The position numbers and the translations under genes were made by a program. Positions 27,651-37,991 of a stretch of 64,000 nucleotides of DNA are shown one piece after another (position 1 is the first letter of the stretch; each line of letters begins with the position of its first letter). The stretch lies in the NCBI GenBank assembly GCA_052400685.1, contig JBQTGJ010000018.1. One strand, given 5' to 3'. The DNA comes from CAZHHH01 sp052400685 (GTDB taxonomy: Bacteria > Bacteroidota > Bacteroidia > Bacteroidales > Marinilabiliaceae). The notes beneath the pieces were generated by a model, which saw only the letters and a program-made list of their open reading frames with translations, was not told the origin of the DNA and made no database searches.

Positions 27651-29951
27651 ATGGTTAAGCTAAATGTTAAAGTTGTTGTGATTCTGGTGTCTTCATGGCT
27701 TTTATTGGTAACCATGGATGCACAGAATTTTAAGTATGTAGATCCTAAAATTGGATCAGAGGGATTGGGAAATGTTTTTATTGGGCCATCAACCCCCTAT
27801 GGCATGGTAAAACCAGGGCCTGATAATGATGTGAATGCCAATAGTGGTTATTCTGCTGACCCTGATAAGGCAATTTATGGGTTTAGTCAGGTTCATGTAA
27901 GTGGTACAGGAGGTGGCGCCAAGTATGGTAATATTTCGGTCATGCCATTTTCATCTGAAGAAAATTCAATTTCAATTCATCAAGCATCACATAGAAGTGA
28001 AGAACAAATTGAACTGGGGTATTACAGCGTAATGCTTGATAACTGGGGTATTCAAACGCAAATAACCACTTCTGACCGGGCTGCGTTTTATCATTTTTCA
28101 TATCCGCAAGGCGCCAAACAATTTGTTAAAATTGATTTAGGAAAGTTTTTAGGCGAACCTTCAATCCCCAATCCGGAAGCACGCGAAGCGCAGCAATTTG
28201 TGAGCTCGGAAGTTGAAGTTGTTTCTGACACTGAAGTTCGGGGCTATAGTCGAATTCGTGGCGGATGGAATAATGGTGGTGCTTATACCGTTTATTTTTC
28301 TGCGGTATTTGATCAGCCAATTGCCAGATTTATTACCTGGAAAGGCGAAACATTATACCCTGATCAAAAGACACAAATTGATACGGGTGATAAAACCGGT
28401 GCAATATTAGCTTTTGATGGGGCAAATGATGATATACAAATGAAAATAGGTATTTCATTTTTAAGTCAGTTAAAGGCTAAAGCTAATTTGGATAATGAAA
28501 TACCGCATTGGAATTTTAATCAGACGTTAAATCAGTTACATGAGAAATGGGATGCCATATTTAAACGTCTGGAGGTAAATGAGGATGCCGGCACAGAGTT
28601 GAAAACAATGCTTTATACCGGATTGTATCATACCATGCTAATGCCTGTTGACAGAACAGGCGAAAATCCGTTGTGGGAGAATAATGCGCCATATTATGAT
28701 GATTTTTATGCTATATGGGATACGTATCGTTCATCAAGTCCGTTAATCACTTTGCTTACGCCATCGCGTCAGGTTGACATTATTAATAGCATGCTGGATA
28801 TCTATAAACGAGAGGGATATATGCCAGACGCCAGGAGTGGTAACTATAACGGCAGAACTCAGGGTGGATCAAACGGCGAGGTTGTTATTGCTGATGCTTT
28901 TGTAAAAGGGTTAAATGGCATAAATTATAAATTGGCACTGGATGCTATGCTTAAAGACGCTAATATTCCTCCCGGTGATAATGAAGAGAAGCATGGACGT
29001 GGAGGTTTGACTGATTATAACCGTTTGGGGTATGTTTCTACTGATTTTGTAAGAGCCGGAAACCGAACCCTGGAATATGCCTATAATGATTATTGCCTGG
29101 CTATAGTAGCTAAAAATATTAAACGCAGAGGTGAATATTGGCGATTTATTAAGCAGGCTGATAACTGGCAAAATCTTTGGCGTGATATTGAAGATCACGG
29201 ATCACGAGGTTTTATTATGCCCAAAGATGCGTATGGGAATTGGGTGGACAGCATCCAATGCAACTCTAAATATGGACGAAATTCTTATGTGCCCTATACA
29301 CCAGTGATGCAGGACTGGCCCATATGTGTATGCTGGTGGTGTGGCTTTTTTTACGAAGCCAGTTCATGGGAGTACTCTTTGTCTGTTCCTCATGATGTCG
29401 CTAAATTGGTGCAATTATCAGGCGGAAAAGACGCGTTTCAACGCCGGTTGAATACTTTGTTTGACTTAGGTTTATATAATGTTGCTAACGAACCATCATT
29501 TCTGAGCCCTAATCTGTATCATTGGATTGGACGACCGGATTTAAGTAATGAACGAATTCACGCCATTATTGATCAAAATTATAATTGCAGTCCCAGTGGT
29601 ATTCCCGGTAATGATGACTCAGGAGCGATGTCTTCCTGGTTGGCTTTTCACATGATTGGTTTGTATCCAAACGCCGGTCAATCTTATTATCTGATTAATG
29701 CGCCTTATTTCAGGAAAACAATCATTCATCAGGAAAATGGCAATGATTTTATTATTGAAGTAAAAAATAGTTCATCGCAAAATACATATATTCAATCGGC
29801 ACAACTAAATGGCGAAGAATATTCAAAAGCCTGGATTGAGCATCGCGATATTGTAAAAGGTGGAATATTGGTTTTAAAAATGGGCCCTGAACCTTCGGAT
29901 AAATGGGGTACAGAAATATTGCCTCCTTCAAAATCTGATCAGGATATATAG
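27651..29951 (+). CDS. GH92 family alpha-mannosidase, secreted
   Basis: 766 aa. Signal peptide cleaved near residue 24 (MDAQ). Canonical GH92 opening YVDPKIGSEGLGNVFIGPST, then GFSQVHVSGTGGGAKYGN, FYAIWDTYRSSSPL near 360 and the catalytic-region GNDDSGAMSSW near 656-666. It lies 5 bp after the first GH92 gene, clearly the same transcript. The two paralogues are divergent and probably cleave different mannose linkages of one glycan, such as an N-glycan or mannan. A cysteine-rich segment WPICVCWWCGFFYE near 557 is unusual. Confidence 0.93.
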   Translation: MVKLNVKVVVILVSSWLLLVTMDAQNFKYVDPKIGSEGLGNVFIGPSTPYGMVKPGPDNDVNANSGYSADPDKAIYGFSQVHVSGTGGGAKYGNISVMPFSSEENSISIHQASHRSEEQIELGYYSVMLDNWGIQTQITTSDRAAFYHFSYPQGAKQFVKIDLGKFLGEPSIPNPEAREAQQFVSSEVEVVSDTEVRGYSRIRGGWNNGGAYTVYFSAVFDQPIARFITWKGETLYPDQKTQIDTGDKTGAILAFDGANDDIQMKIGISFLSQLKAKANLDNEIPHWNFNQTLNQLHEKWDAIFKRLEVNEDAGTELKTMLYTGLYHTMLMPVDRTGENPLWENNAPYYDDFYAIWDTYRSSSPLITLLTPSRQVDIINSMLDIYKREGYMPDARSGNYNGRTQGGSNGEVVIADAFVKGLNGINYKLALDAMLKDANIPPGDNEEKHGRGGLTDYNRLGYVSTDFVRAGNRTLEYAYNDYCLAIVAKNIKRRGEYWRFIKQADNWQNLWRDIEDHGSRGFIMPKDAYGNWVDSIQCNSKYGRNSYVPYTPVMQDWPICVCWWCGFFYEASSWEYSLSVPHDVAKLVQLSGGKDAFQRRLNTLFDLGLYNVANEPSFLSPNLYHWIGRPDLSNERIHAIIDQNYNCSPSGIPGNDDSGAMSSWLAFHMIGLYPNAGQSYYLINAPYFRKTIIHQENGNDFIIEVKNSSSQNTYIQSAQLNGEEYSKAWIEHRDIVKGGILVLKMGPEPSDKWGTEILPPSKSDQDI

Positions 29952-30101
29952 GTTTAAATGCAAAAGGGATTATTTTTAAAACTCGCCGACATTATTGTGA
30001 TTGATAATCAAGGCTTAACTAATCTGAACATGATGCCATATTAGTTAAAGAGAGAACCCTTGATTGGTAAATTTAAGGTAGTTGTATATTTTATTAAAAA
30101 T

Positions 30102-31808
30102 ATGATTTGTTTAAAAATGGGTATTATCCAAAGATTCGTAAGTGCTTGCCCGATAATTCCGGGAGCAGATAAGAAAGTATCATTTTTAAAGCTTTCGCAA
30201 CTGGGACAATGTGATTTGACTGTCGTACACGATCATTTTGAATGCGAGAGTCGCAAAAAAAATGGCTTCTTTTTGCCGACACTTATTTTTATTTTGGTAT
30301 TGGGTATTGCACCGCCAAACTATGGAAAGTCTTATAATATTCTTGATTTTGGGGCCATTTCAAATGGTATTGCTATAAATACCGAAGCCATACAGAGGGC
30401 TATAGACGAGGTAAATATTAAAGGTGGAGGCAAAATTATTTTTCCTTCAGGTAAATTCTTAACTGGGAGTATTCAGTTAAAAAGTAATGTTGAGTTGTGT
30501 TTTGAAGAAGGCGCTGTTTTATTGGGAAGTACAAGTCCCTATGATTATTTTAAAGTTAAGGGAAAAGAAGATATTTTAAGCTCAAACGCAAATGACAATT
30601 CAGAGTTGGGACTTATACTGGCTTTTGAAGCGAAAAATATAAAAATCTCAGGTTTGGGAACTATTGATGGTCAGGGATTACCCCTGGCCTTAACTATTGA
30701 TAGTCTTCATCACGCAGGGGTTTTAATTGATAAAAATTACAATAGCAGGCGAATGCGGCCAAGTGAATTGGTCCGGCCAAAATTATTCCGTTTCCTTGGA
30801 TGTGAAAATGTTGAAATAAAAAATATAACCCTTACCAACAGTGCTAGTTGGGGGTTATCATTTGACTTATGTAGAGATTTGGTTTTAGATAATCTTACAG
30901 TTATCAATCGTGCGTACTGGAATAATGATGGGATTGATATAACAGATTGTAAAAATGTAAAAATCACCAATTGTAATATAAATGCTGCAGATGATGGTAT
31001 TTGTCTCAAATCATATCATCCCGAAACATGGAACGATAGTATTTATGTTGCTAATTGCACCGTTCGAAGTAGCGCAAGTGCTATAAAGTTTGGGACTGCA
31101 TCTTTTGGCGGGTTCAAAAATATTACCATTGAAAATATAAAGGTGTTTGATACTTTTCGTTCTGCAATAGCCATAGAATCAGTTGATGGTGCGGTAATTG
31201 AAAACGTTATTGTGAGAGGCATCGTTGCTGAAAATACTGGTAATGCAATATTTATTCGTCTAGGTCATCGTGGAGGAAAAAGCCCCGGGGTCGTTAAAAA
31301 TATTCATATTTCGGATATGAAGGTTGAGATTCCTTTTGGCAGACCTGATATCGATTATGATTTGCGTGGTCCTGAGGTTGATTTTTTTCATAATCCATTT
31401 CCTGCATCCATTACAGGTATCCCAGGCCATAAAGTAGCGAATGTTACAATTGAAAATATTGAAATTATTTATCCCGGAAGAGCAACCAAAGGCATGGCAT
31501 ATATTCCATTAAGTGATTTAAACCGGATTCCGGAACAAATTGAGAAATATCCTGAGTTTTCAATGTTTGGAGAACTGCCCGCCTGGGGCTTTTACGTTCG
31601 GCATGCTAATAGTATTGTGTTGAATAATATTTATTTGCGGCTGGAGAAAAAAGATTTTCGCCCGGCTTTTGTTTTTGATGACGTTGCCAATTTGATAATA
31701 AAAAGTGTTGAAGTAGAGAATGCGGGTGATCAGGCTCAGTTTGTTTTAAAAGATGTGGCGAATGGTGAAATTGATTTTCCGGATGAAAAAATTGTAAGAG
31801 TAAAATGA
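30102..31808 (+). CDS. GH28-like polygalacturonase family protein
   Basis: 568 aa from ATG 30102 (a TTG at 30060 and an ATG at 30117 are alternatives). The right-handed beta-helix begins at SYNILDFGAISNG. GH28 active-site parts YWNNDGID and INAADDGICLKS are present, but the canonical Gly-His-Gly is replaced by KFGTASFGGF, as in other bacterial members. Family enzymes hydrolyse galacturonan or related uronate linkages. The N terminus is odd: about 50 residues precede a hydrophobic segment (FFLPTLIFILVLG) that looks like the real signal peptide, with no in-frame ATG just before it. It follows the GH92 pair in the same direction. Confidence 0.82.
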   Translation: MICLKMGIIQRFVSACPIIPGADKKVSFLKLSQLGQCDLTVVHDHFECESRKKNGFFLPTLIFILVLGIAPPNYGKSYNILDFGAISNGIAINTEAIQRAIDEVNIKGGGKIIFPSGKFLTGSIQLKSNVELCFEEGAVLLGSTSPYDYFKVKGKEDILSSNANDNSELGLILAFEAKNIKISGLGTIDGQGLPLALTIDSLHHAGVLIDKNYNSRRMRPSELVRPKLFRFLGCENVEIKNITLTNSASWGLSFDLCRDLVLDNLTVINRAYWNNDGIDITDCKNVKITNCNINAADDGICLKSYHPETWNDSIYVANCTVRSSASAIKFGTASFGGFKNITIENIKVFDTFRSAIAIESVDGAVIENVIVRGIVAENTGNAIFIRLGHRGGKSPGVVKNIHISDMKVEIPFGRPDIDYDLRGPEVDFFHNPFPASITGIPGHKVANVTIENIEIIYPGRATKGMAYIPLSDLNRIPEQIEKYPEFSMFGELPAWGFYVRHANSIVLNNIYLRLEKKDFRPAFVFDDVANLIIKSVEVENAGDQAQFVLKDVANGEIDFPDEKIVRVK

Positions 31809-31989
31809 GAAATCAATGATAATTATATTGGGTTTGCTATTGACCTGAATGGTCGCTGGATTGACTAAATTTTACGAATACAGCAATCCTTAATGGGGTA
31901 GCTTATACAATAAAGTGTAGGTTTTTGCACAATAATAGTAAGAGAAATATTTTTTTAACTTAAATATTTAATCAAATATTATTACAGAT

Positions 31990-33126
31990 ATGAATGAAGC
32001 GGTAAAGACAAAGCCATTACGCTTTCTTTCATTGGACGTGTTTAGAGGAGTTACAATAGCTTTGATGATTGTTGTAAATACGCCTGGAACCGGTGCCGAA
32101 ATGTATGGGTACCTTAGACATGCCGAGTGGTTTGGGTTTACTTTAGCTGACCTGGTGTTTCCATCATTCCTTTTTGCAATGGGATGCTCATTGAGTTTTT
32201 CCATGGAAAGGATGAAACAGGCATCAGCCAGGAATGTCTGGATAAGAATATTAAAAAGAACTATTATTATCTTTTTATTGGGCTATCTCATGTATTGGTT
32301 CCCATTTTTTAAGTTGGGAGATAATGGCGATTTAATTCTAAAGCCTATTTCTGAAACGCGGATAATGGGAGTGTTGCAAAGGATAGCTCTTTGTTACTTT
32401 TTTGCTTCGGTTATTTTTTATTATTTATCAGAGCGGGTTGCCATAATATTATCAGCCATGATACTATTGGGGTATTGGGGTCTTTTATGTGTGTTTGGTG
32501 ATCCCGGAGCTCAATTTCAAATGGCGACTAACGCTGTCTCTAAATTTGATTTGTTGACTTTGGGCTTTGGGCATATTTATAAAAAAAGCTTGTTTGACCC
32601 TGAAGGTTTATTGAGTACACTGCCTGCTATTGTTAATGTTGTTGGCGGTTATATTGCCGGTGTTTTTATCCGGAAAAAAGGAAACTCATTTGAAGGAATC
32701 GCAAAACTTTTGCTTGTTGGATTTTTACTAACGTCAGTTGCCTTATGGTGGAATTTAATTTTTCCCATCAGCAAAAAATTATGGACTAGCTCATTTGCTT
32801 TGTTCACTATAGGTATAGATTTGTCTATTATGGCTGTTCTAATCTATCTTATTGAGTTGAGAAATCTCAAAAAAGGCGTTATGTTTTTTAATGTTTTTGG
32901 AAAGAATCCATTGTTTATCTACCTTTTTTCAGAGTTGTTTTATGTAACATTACGTTTAATTCCAGTTGCTCCAGGGTTAGATATCTTTGAATGGGGCAGT
33001 GAAAAAATATTTCAAAATATAATTCCAGGCCCTATGGGCTCATTGATTACTGCCCTGTTTTTTGCTTTGATTTGCTGGTTTTTAGGTTATGTATTACATC
33101 GAAATAAAATATACATTAAAATATAA
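31990..33126 (+). CDS. HGSNAT/NagX-like membrane acyltransferase (DUF1624/DUF5009)
   Basis: 378 aa, about ten membrane segments. The opening FLSLDVFRGVTIALMIVVNT and the segment RHAEWFGFTLADLVFPSFLF (about 41-61), with the conserved His that is acetylated in the human lysosomal enzyme HGSNAT, identify the family. HGSNAT moves acetyl from cytosolic acetyl-CoA to a glucosamine on the other side of the membrane. Bacterial homologues are common in Bacteroidetes glycan loci, where the substrate is mostly unproven. Here it could act on an amino sugar released from the imported glycan (inference). Confidence 0.88.
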   Translation: MNEAVKTKPLRFLSLDVFRGVTIALMIVVNTPGTGAEMYGYLRHAEWFGFTLADLVFPSFLFAMGCSLSFSMERMKQASARNVWIRILKRTIIIFLLGYLMYWFPFFKLGDNGDLILKPISETRIMGVLQRIALCYFFASVIFYYLSERVAIILSAMILLGYWGLLCVFGDPGAQFQMATNAVSKFDLLTLGFGHIYKKSLFDPEGLLSTLPAIVNVVGGYIAGVFIRKKGNSFEGIAKLLLVGFLLTSVALWWNLIFPISKKLWTSSFALFTIGIDLSIMAVLIYLIELRNLKKGVMFFNVFGKNPLFIYLFSELFYVTLRLIPVAPGLDIFEWGSEKIFQNIIPGPMGSLITALFFALICWFLGYVLHRNKIYIKI

Positions 33127-33164
33127 GTATTGGGTAAACGAACCTTAACCTATAATCAATTAAA

Positions 33165-36100
33165 ATGATACACAGAATTAGTATTATAATTGCTCTTTTC
33201 ATTTCTACGAATGTTTTTGCAGAAGATATAAAGCTGGAACATTACAGCAGAGAGAATGGCCTGTCACATAATTCTGTACGTCATATTGTGCAGGATAAAT
33301 ATGGATTGCTTTGGCTGGGGACTTTTAAAGGTTTGAATAGTTTTGATGGGCAGAGGTTTACCCCTTATCTTAGCGATTTCAAATCGCCAAATCGGATTCA
33401 TAATGATGACATCACCGCATTGGTGTTCGATGAGGATTCAGATGTCATGTGGATTGGCACAAGAGGTGGGTTGACAAAACTCAATCTTAGGGTTCACCAG
33501 TTTACAACATTTCTTCACGAAAAGGACAATCCCAAATCAATCCCCGATTCTGAAATAAGAGCCATCTTTATCGATAAATTTAAAAGATTATGGATCGGTA
33601 CAAAAGATTATGGATTATGTGTCTATGATGAACGCACCAAGGAATTTTCAAAAGTACAGCTTGATGGATTTATTTATGTCAAAACAATATTTGAAGATAT
33701 CAATGGGCATATTTGGGTAGGAAGTTTTGAGACTGGCGGTATTGCAAAAATTACTCTCGATAATAAGGGTGAAATACTTAATATACAAAAGTATACTTTG
33801 TCTGCATCCAGTTTAAATATCATTAATCCGTATGTTTATTTTATTTTTCAGGATGATAAATCTGATCTGTTTATTGGCACCAGAGAAGGCTTGTTTAAAT
33901 GGAATAAGCAAGATGATATTTTTGAATTACAGCCTATCTGTGATTCTAAATTCAGAGAAACAATCGGACCTTATTTTGTGTGTGTGACAAGGGCGCCGGA
34001 TGGAAAATATTGGTTAGGAACTATTGGTGGAATTATAGTTTGTAATCGTTTGGAAGACATTGCAAAAGGAGATTTTCAATGGTATTATTCCAGGCGATCA
34101 GATAAAACATCGTTAGTTGATAATTCTGTTTCTGCTCTTTATTTTGATAATTCAGGTTTACTATGGATTGGCACAGATAATGGATTGGATAAATATGACC
34201 CATTCAGAAATCAGTTTAAAACGATTAATTCATTTTCCTTAGTTATTGACGGTAAAATACCACGAATATCTGATTACGCTAAAACTTACGACAACCAATT
34301 GATTGTTGCGACACACAATAGTGGCTTGTTTTTAAAGGATAAAGATAAGTTTAGAGTCGTTCAGAGTGTTCGTAACGATATTTCTGGTATTTACACACCT
34401 GATGGCAAGATTTTTTATTGTGGTTTGTGGAGCGGGCAAATATTGATTTATAATTACGTTACTAAAACGTCAAAATTATTGGACGTCGGTTTTAAGTCAG
34501 TTCCTGTTTTCGCTTTTAATAAATTAGCAAATGGGAATCTTTTAATTGGCTCTCATGGCAGTGGGGCTGTTGTGGTTAATCCGCGCACTTTTAATGTCGA
34601 TTTAACCCTTCAAAAAAAGTTTCCTGATATCGCTATTAATCAAGTGACAACCGCTAATGACAGTATAATATGGATTACCACTGAAACCGGCGTTATAAAA
34701 TACAATTCTGAAAATTATCAGTCTAAAGTATATACCTCAAAAGATGACGAAATTAAAGGTTTGTCAAATAACAGCGCGAAAGCTATTTGTATCGATGATG
34801 CCGGAAAAATTTGGGTTTCAACGAGAATGGGGTTGAATTATTATAGGCCGGGCATTGATGATTTTGTACCGGTTAAGAATCCTCTGGAATTAAGAGAAAA
34901 TTGGATCACGGATATCATAAAAGATAGGAATGGTTTTCTTTGGGTCAACTTAAATAACGGAAAGGTTGGGCGTTTTAATCCCATTGATAACAGCCTGAAT
35001 ACTTATGATGTTGGCAGTGGTAATCGATTGGATATTTTTAGTAATAAAGGTTTTTTCTTATTTAACGATTCGGTTGTATATATAACCGGTAAGGATGAAA
35101 TTATCTATTTCACAATTAATGATCTCAAAGATAATTTAAAAGCAGATCCACCATTTATTAGTGAAGTGAAGGTTCAAAATAAGATAGTATTACCTGGTGA
35201 TACAATTAAAGGGCAAGTGGTTTTAAATGAGGATATTAATTTTTCACGTAAATTAGAGTTGGAGTACGTGAACCGAAATTTTTCGTTGACTTTTTCTTCC
35301 CCATCGTATGCAAATACCAGATTAAACAGGTATGAATATAAGTTGGAAGGCTTTGATGAAGAGTGGATTATGGCTGATAATAATGCAACAAGTATTCAAT
35401 ATACCAATTTGTATCCCAGAGATTATACCTTTAAAATAAGGTCTTCAAATAGCAGTGGTTACTGGAGTGATGTGTCATCCTATCAAATAATTATTAAATC
35501 TCCTTTTTGGTTGACTTATAAAGCGATATTATTCGTGTTTGTTTTTTTGCTTACGACAATATATTTCGTTTCCCGGCAATTGAAAAAAAGTTGGATGCTA
35601 AAACAAGAACTATTACTGGAGAAAGTTCATCGTGAAAGGGAAGATAAGCTGAATCATGAAAAACTGCGCTTTTTTACTAATATTTCGCATGAGCTCCGAA
35701 CTCCGATTTCTTTAATAATAGGCCCGGCCAAGCAATTAGTAGAAGAAGGGATGGCTTCTGAGTCTCAAAGAAATAGGGTGGAGCTGATTTTGAAAAATTC
35801 AAACAGGCTGTATAATCTGGTTAATCAGCTTCTTGATTTTAGGAAAGCTCAAAATGGTGAATTAAAGCTTAAAGTATCAAAAACAGATATTCTTTTATAT
35901 ACACAAGATATTTTTCATTCTTTCGACGGTTTGGTAAAGGAGAAGAAAATTAACTATCATTTAATGTGTGAGTATGATGAAATTATTGGATGGATTGATG
36001 GAGATAAATATGATAAAATATTATATAATTTGCTCTCAAATGCGATTAAGTTTACCAACAAGTATGGGAATGTTGATTTGTTTCTTGACATAACTCAAAA

Positions 36101-37193
36101 TGAGAATGGATTACGTAAGCTTATTGTTGAGGTGAGTGATGATGGAATAGGGATTCCTCAGGAAAGTCAGAAAAAGATATTTACCAGGTTTTATCAGGTT
36201 GACAATACAAAAGAAGAACATACTGGCAGTGGAATTGGTCTGTCATTAGTAAATTCGTTAGTAAAAGTTCATAAATCAAAACTGGAGCTTTATAGTACGC
36301 CTGAAAAGGGGAGCGTATTTACCATTGAGATGCCTATTGATAAAGTATTTTACGATGAAAAGGAAATTTTTGATTTTGAAATTGAATCATCAAATTCAAC
36401 ACTTTCATTTAGTGCTGATAATAAGACACATATGTTGTCAGCAGAGCTCAAAGAAAAAGTTTTAGTAATAGAAGATAATCAGGAGTTGAGAGATTACATT
36501 GCGGACTATCTCTCAGATTATTACAAAGTTTACCAAGCTGAAAATGGTGCGGAAGGACTACAGATTTGCCGCCATAAAAAACCCATTATATGTATAGCCG
36601 ATGTGATGATGCCAGTCATGAATGGATTTGAATTTTGTAAAATGCTTAAAAATGATGAAAGAATCAGCCATATTCCCGTTGTTTTATTAACTGCATTATC
36701 TGATAACGACAATCAAATGAAAGGTTATAAAATGGGTGCTGATGCCTATTTGACTAAACCTTTTGACCCATCTTTGCTTAAAATTCGTATCGAAAATATT
36801 GTTAAGGCAAGAACTGACCTCAAGAAAAAGTTTTCAGGCGATATGGAAAGCAATGTTGATGTATTAACTCATTCGCCGGTTGATGAAGAGTTTTTGAATA
36901 AACTGACTACGATTATTGAGGCAAATATCAGCGATGCAAATTTAGCCGGGAATCTTTTGTGTTCAGCATTGGGTGTCAGTTCATCTACTCTATACCGAAA
37001 AGTAAAAGAGTTGACTGATTTGTCGCCCAATGAATTTATTAGAACAATTAGATTAAAAAAAGCAGTTAAGCTAATAAAACTAAAACGGAATAATATTTCT
37101 GAAGTGTCGGATATGGTCGGATTTAACGATCCATATTATTTCAGCAGGTGTTTTAAAAAACAATTTGGATTTCCACCAAGTAGTTTGTTGTGA
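33165..37193 (+). CDS. Hybrid two-component system regulator (HTCS) of the polysaccharide locus
   Basis: 1342 aa, full HTCS architecture. Signal peptide to about 19; two-bladed Reg_prop propeller of WIGT-type repeats (about 25-640); Y_Y_Y domain (about 700-770); membrane segment near 780-800; HisKA with FFTNISHELRTPIS (His about 842); HATPase (NAIKFTN, DDGIGIP, GSGIGLSL); receiver with Asp about 1146 (IADVMMPVMNG) and YLTKPFDP; C-terminal AraC-type helix-turn-helix ending GFPPSSLL. The periplasmic sensor binds a breakdown product and the AraC domain activates the locus. It starts 38 bp after the acyltransferase gene, so it belongs to the same locus. All phosphorelay residues look intact. Confidence 0.96.
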   Translation: MIHRISIIIALFISTNVFAEDIKLEHYSRENGLSHNSVRHIVQDKYGLLWLGTFKGLNSFDGQRFTPYLSDFKSPNRIHNDDITALVFDEDSDVMWIGTRGGLTKLNLRVHQFTTFLHEKDNPKSIPDSEIRAIFIDKFKRLWIGTKDYGLCVYDERTKEFSKVQLDGFIYVKTIFEDINGHIWVGSFETGGIAKITLDNKGEILNIQKYTLSASSLNIINPYVYFIFQDDKSDLFIGTREGLFKWNKQDDIFELQPICDSKFRETIGPYFVCVTRAPDGKYWLGTIGGIIVCNRLEDIAKGDFQWYYSRRSDKTSLVDNSVSALYFDNSGLLWIGTDNGLDKYDPFRNQFKTINSFSLVIDGKIPRISDYAKTYDNQLIVATHNSGLFLKDKDKFRVVQSVRNDISGIYTPDGKIFYCGLWSGQILIYNYVTKTSKLLDVGFKSVPVFAFNKLANGNLLIGSHGSGAVVVNPRTFNVDLTLQKKFPDIAINQVTTANDSIIWITTETGVIKYNSENYQSKVYTSKDDEIKGLSNNSAKAICIDDAGKIWVSTRMGLNYYRPGIDDFVPVKNPLELRENWITDIIKDRNGFLWVNLNNGKVGRFNPIDNSLNTYDVGSGNRLDIFSNKGFFLFNDSVVYITGKDEIIYFTINDLKDNLKADPPFISEVKVQNKIVLPGDTIKGQVVLNEDINFSRKLELEYVNRNFSLTFSSPSYANTRLNRYEYKLEGFDEEWIMADNNATSIQYTNLYPRDYTFKIRSSNSSGYWSDVSSYQIIIKSPFWLTYKAILFVFVFLLTTIYFVSRQLKKSWMLKQELLLEKVHREREDKLNHEKLRFFTNISHELRTPISLIIGPAKQLVEEGMASESQRNRVELILKNSNRLYNLVNQLLDFRKAQNGELKLKVSKTDILLYTQDIFHSFDGLVKEKKINYHLMCEYDEIIGWIDGDKYDKILYNLLSNAIKFTNKYGNVDLFLDITQNENGLRKLIVEVSDDGIGIPQESQKKIFTRFYQVDNTKEEHTGSGIGLSLVNSLVKVHKSKLELYSTPEKGSVFTIEMPIDKVFYDEKEIFDFEIESSNSTLSFSADNKTHMLSAELKEKVLVIEDNQELRDYIADYLSDYYKVYQAENGAEGLQICRHKKPIICIADVMMPVMNGFEFCKMLKNDERISHIPVVLLTALSDNDNQMKGYKMGADAYLTKPFDPSLLKIRIENIVKARTDLKKKFSGDMESNVDVLTHSPVDEEFLNKLTTIIEANISDANLAGNLLCSALGVSSSTLYRKVKELTDLSPNEFIRTIRLKKAVKLIKLKRNNISEVSDMVGFNDPYYFSRCFKKQFGFPPSSLL

Positions 37194-37307
37194 GGTTGTG
37201 ACTAATAATACAATATAGATTGTATGAACGTGCTTAGGGATATTCTGTTTTTTATTCTTATTAATTGGCTCTAATGTGCAAATATGTCAATCTTGTTTAT
37301 ATAGTTG

Positions 37308-37381
37308 TGATCCAGGCGGGATTCGAACCCACGACCCACAGCTTAGAAGGCTGTTGCTCTATCCGACTGAGCTACTGGACC
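37308..37381 (-). tRNA. tRNA-Arg (anticodon TCT)
   Basis: Complete cloverleaf on the minus strand. The acceptor stem GGTCCAG pairs with CTGGATC. The D arm is GCTCAGTCGGATAGAGC, the anticodon stem ACAGC/GCTGT carries the loop CTTCTAA (anticodon TCT), and the T arm is GTGGGTTCGAATCCCGC-like. The CCA end is not encoded. It reads AGA codons. It sits alone between the HTCS gene and two minus-strand hypothetical genes, a typical integration site, but I see no attachment repeat or integrase. Confidence 0.95.
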
Positions 37382-37538
37382 TGTTTGTTTTGCGGGGACA
37401 AAGATAGAAAAATATGGATAAAAACACGACTTTAGCCCCCTTTTTTGTGTAGTAATTTACAGTGCTGTTTTTGGGGGAGGCTATTTATTTGGTTGTGTGT
37501 TAAATTTGAATGAACCACGACTATTTTACTACTAATTG

Positions 37539-37991
37539 TTATTCCAGTCCGCTTTTGTGATAAGATATTTGTACGCCGGCGCATTCTGAATTGTGATCAT
37601 CGAAATAGTGAGGCGCCGAAAGTTCGATTTTAATTTTCATGGTGTTTTGAATCACAAATAGCTGAGATGGTTTGAAGTTGACCGCCGCATTGTCGTACAA
37701 TACGGTTTGATTCTCGTCGTCAGATATTAAACGAAAGTGTATGTCTCCCAGTTTTTTGCGCCCGCACACCGAGATGAAGTATTCGCGGTTGCCGAAAAAT
37801 GTTTGGTTAATAATTACTTTACGTGCCTTGCGCATGGTCACAGAGCGGGAAAGTGAGCTTTGTTCAAAATAAGTAGGCGCATTTTCACATCTTTTTTCAT
37901 AGTTTTGACAACTTTGAGCATGTACCTGAAAATAAGCTGAATGAATTATAAATAGGGTCGTTATGATGGCTAATATTTTTGCTCGTTTCAT
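37539..37991 (-). CDS. Secreted protein of unknown function
   Basis: 150 aa. The signal peptide ends near residue 25 (VHAQS). The mature part has paired cysteines (SCQNYEKRC near 27-34, VCGRK near 75, SECAGV near 140), suggesting disulfides, and a beta-rich pattern. No family recognised. It is followed upstream by another exported hypothetical gene on the same strand, 146 bp away. Confidence 0.75.
   Translation of the reverse strand: MKRAKILAIITTLFIIHSAYFQVHAQSCQNYEKRCENAPTYFEQSSLSRSVTMRKARKVIINQTFFGNREYFISVCGRKKLGDIHFRLISDDENQTVLYDNAAVNFKPSQLFVIQNTMKIKIELSAPHYFDDHNSECAGVQISYHKSGLE

Noticed and set aside
37208..37225. ATACAAT/ATTGTAT hairpin after the HTCS gene as a terminator
   Set aside because: Only a 7-bp AT-rich stem with no following T-run; not convincing.
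37200..37381. Possible integration site at the tRNA-Arg gene
   Set aside because: No integrase, no direct repeat of the tRNA 3' end in the flanks that I could find, and flanking genes look native.
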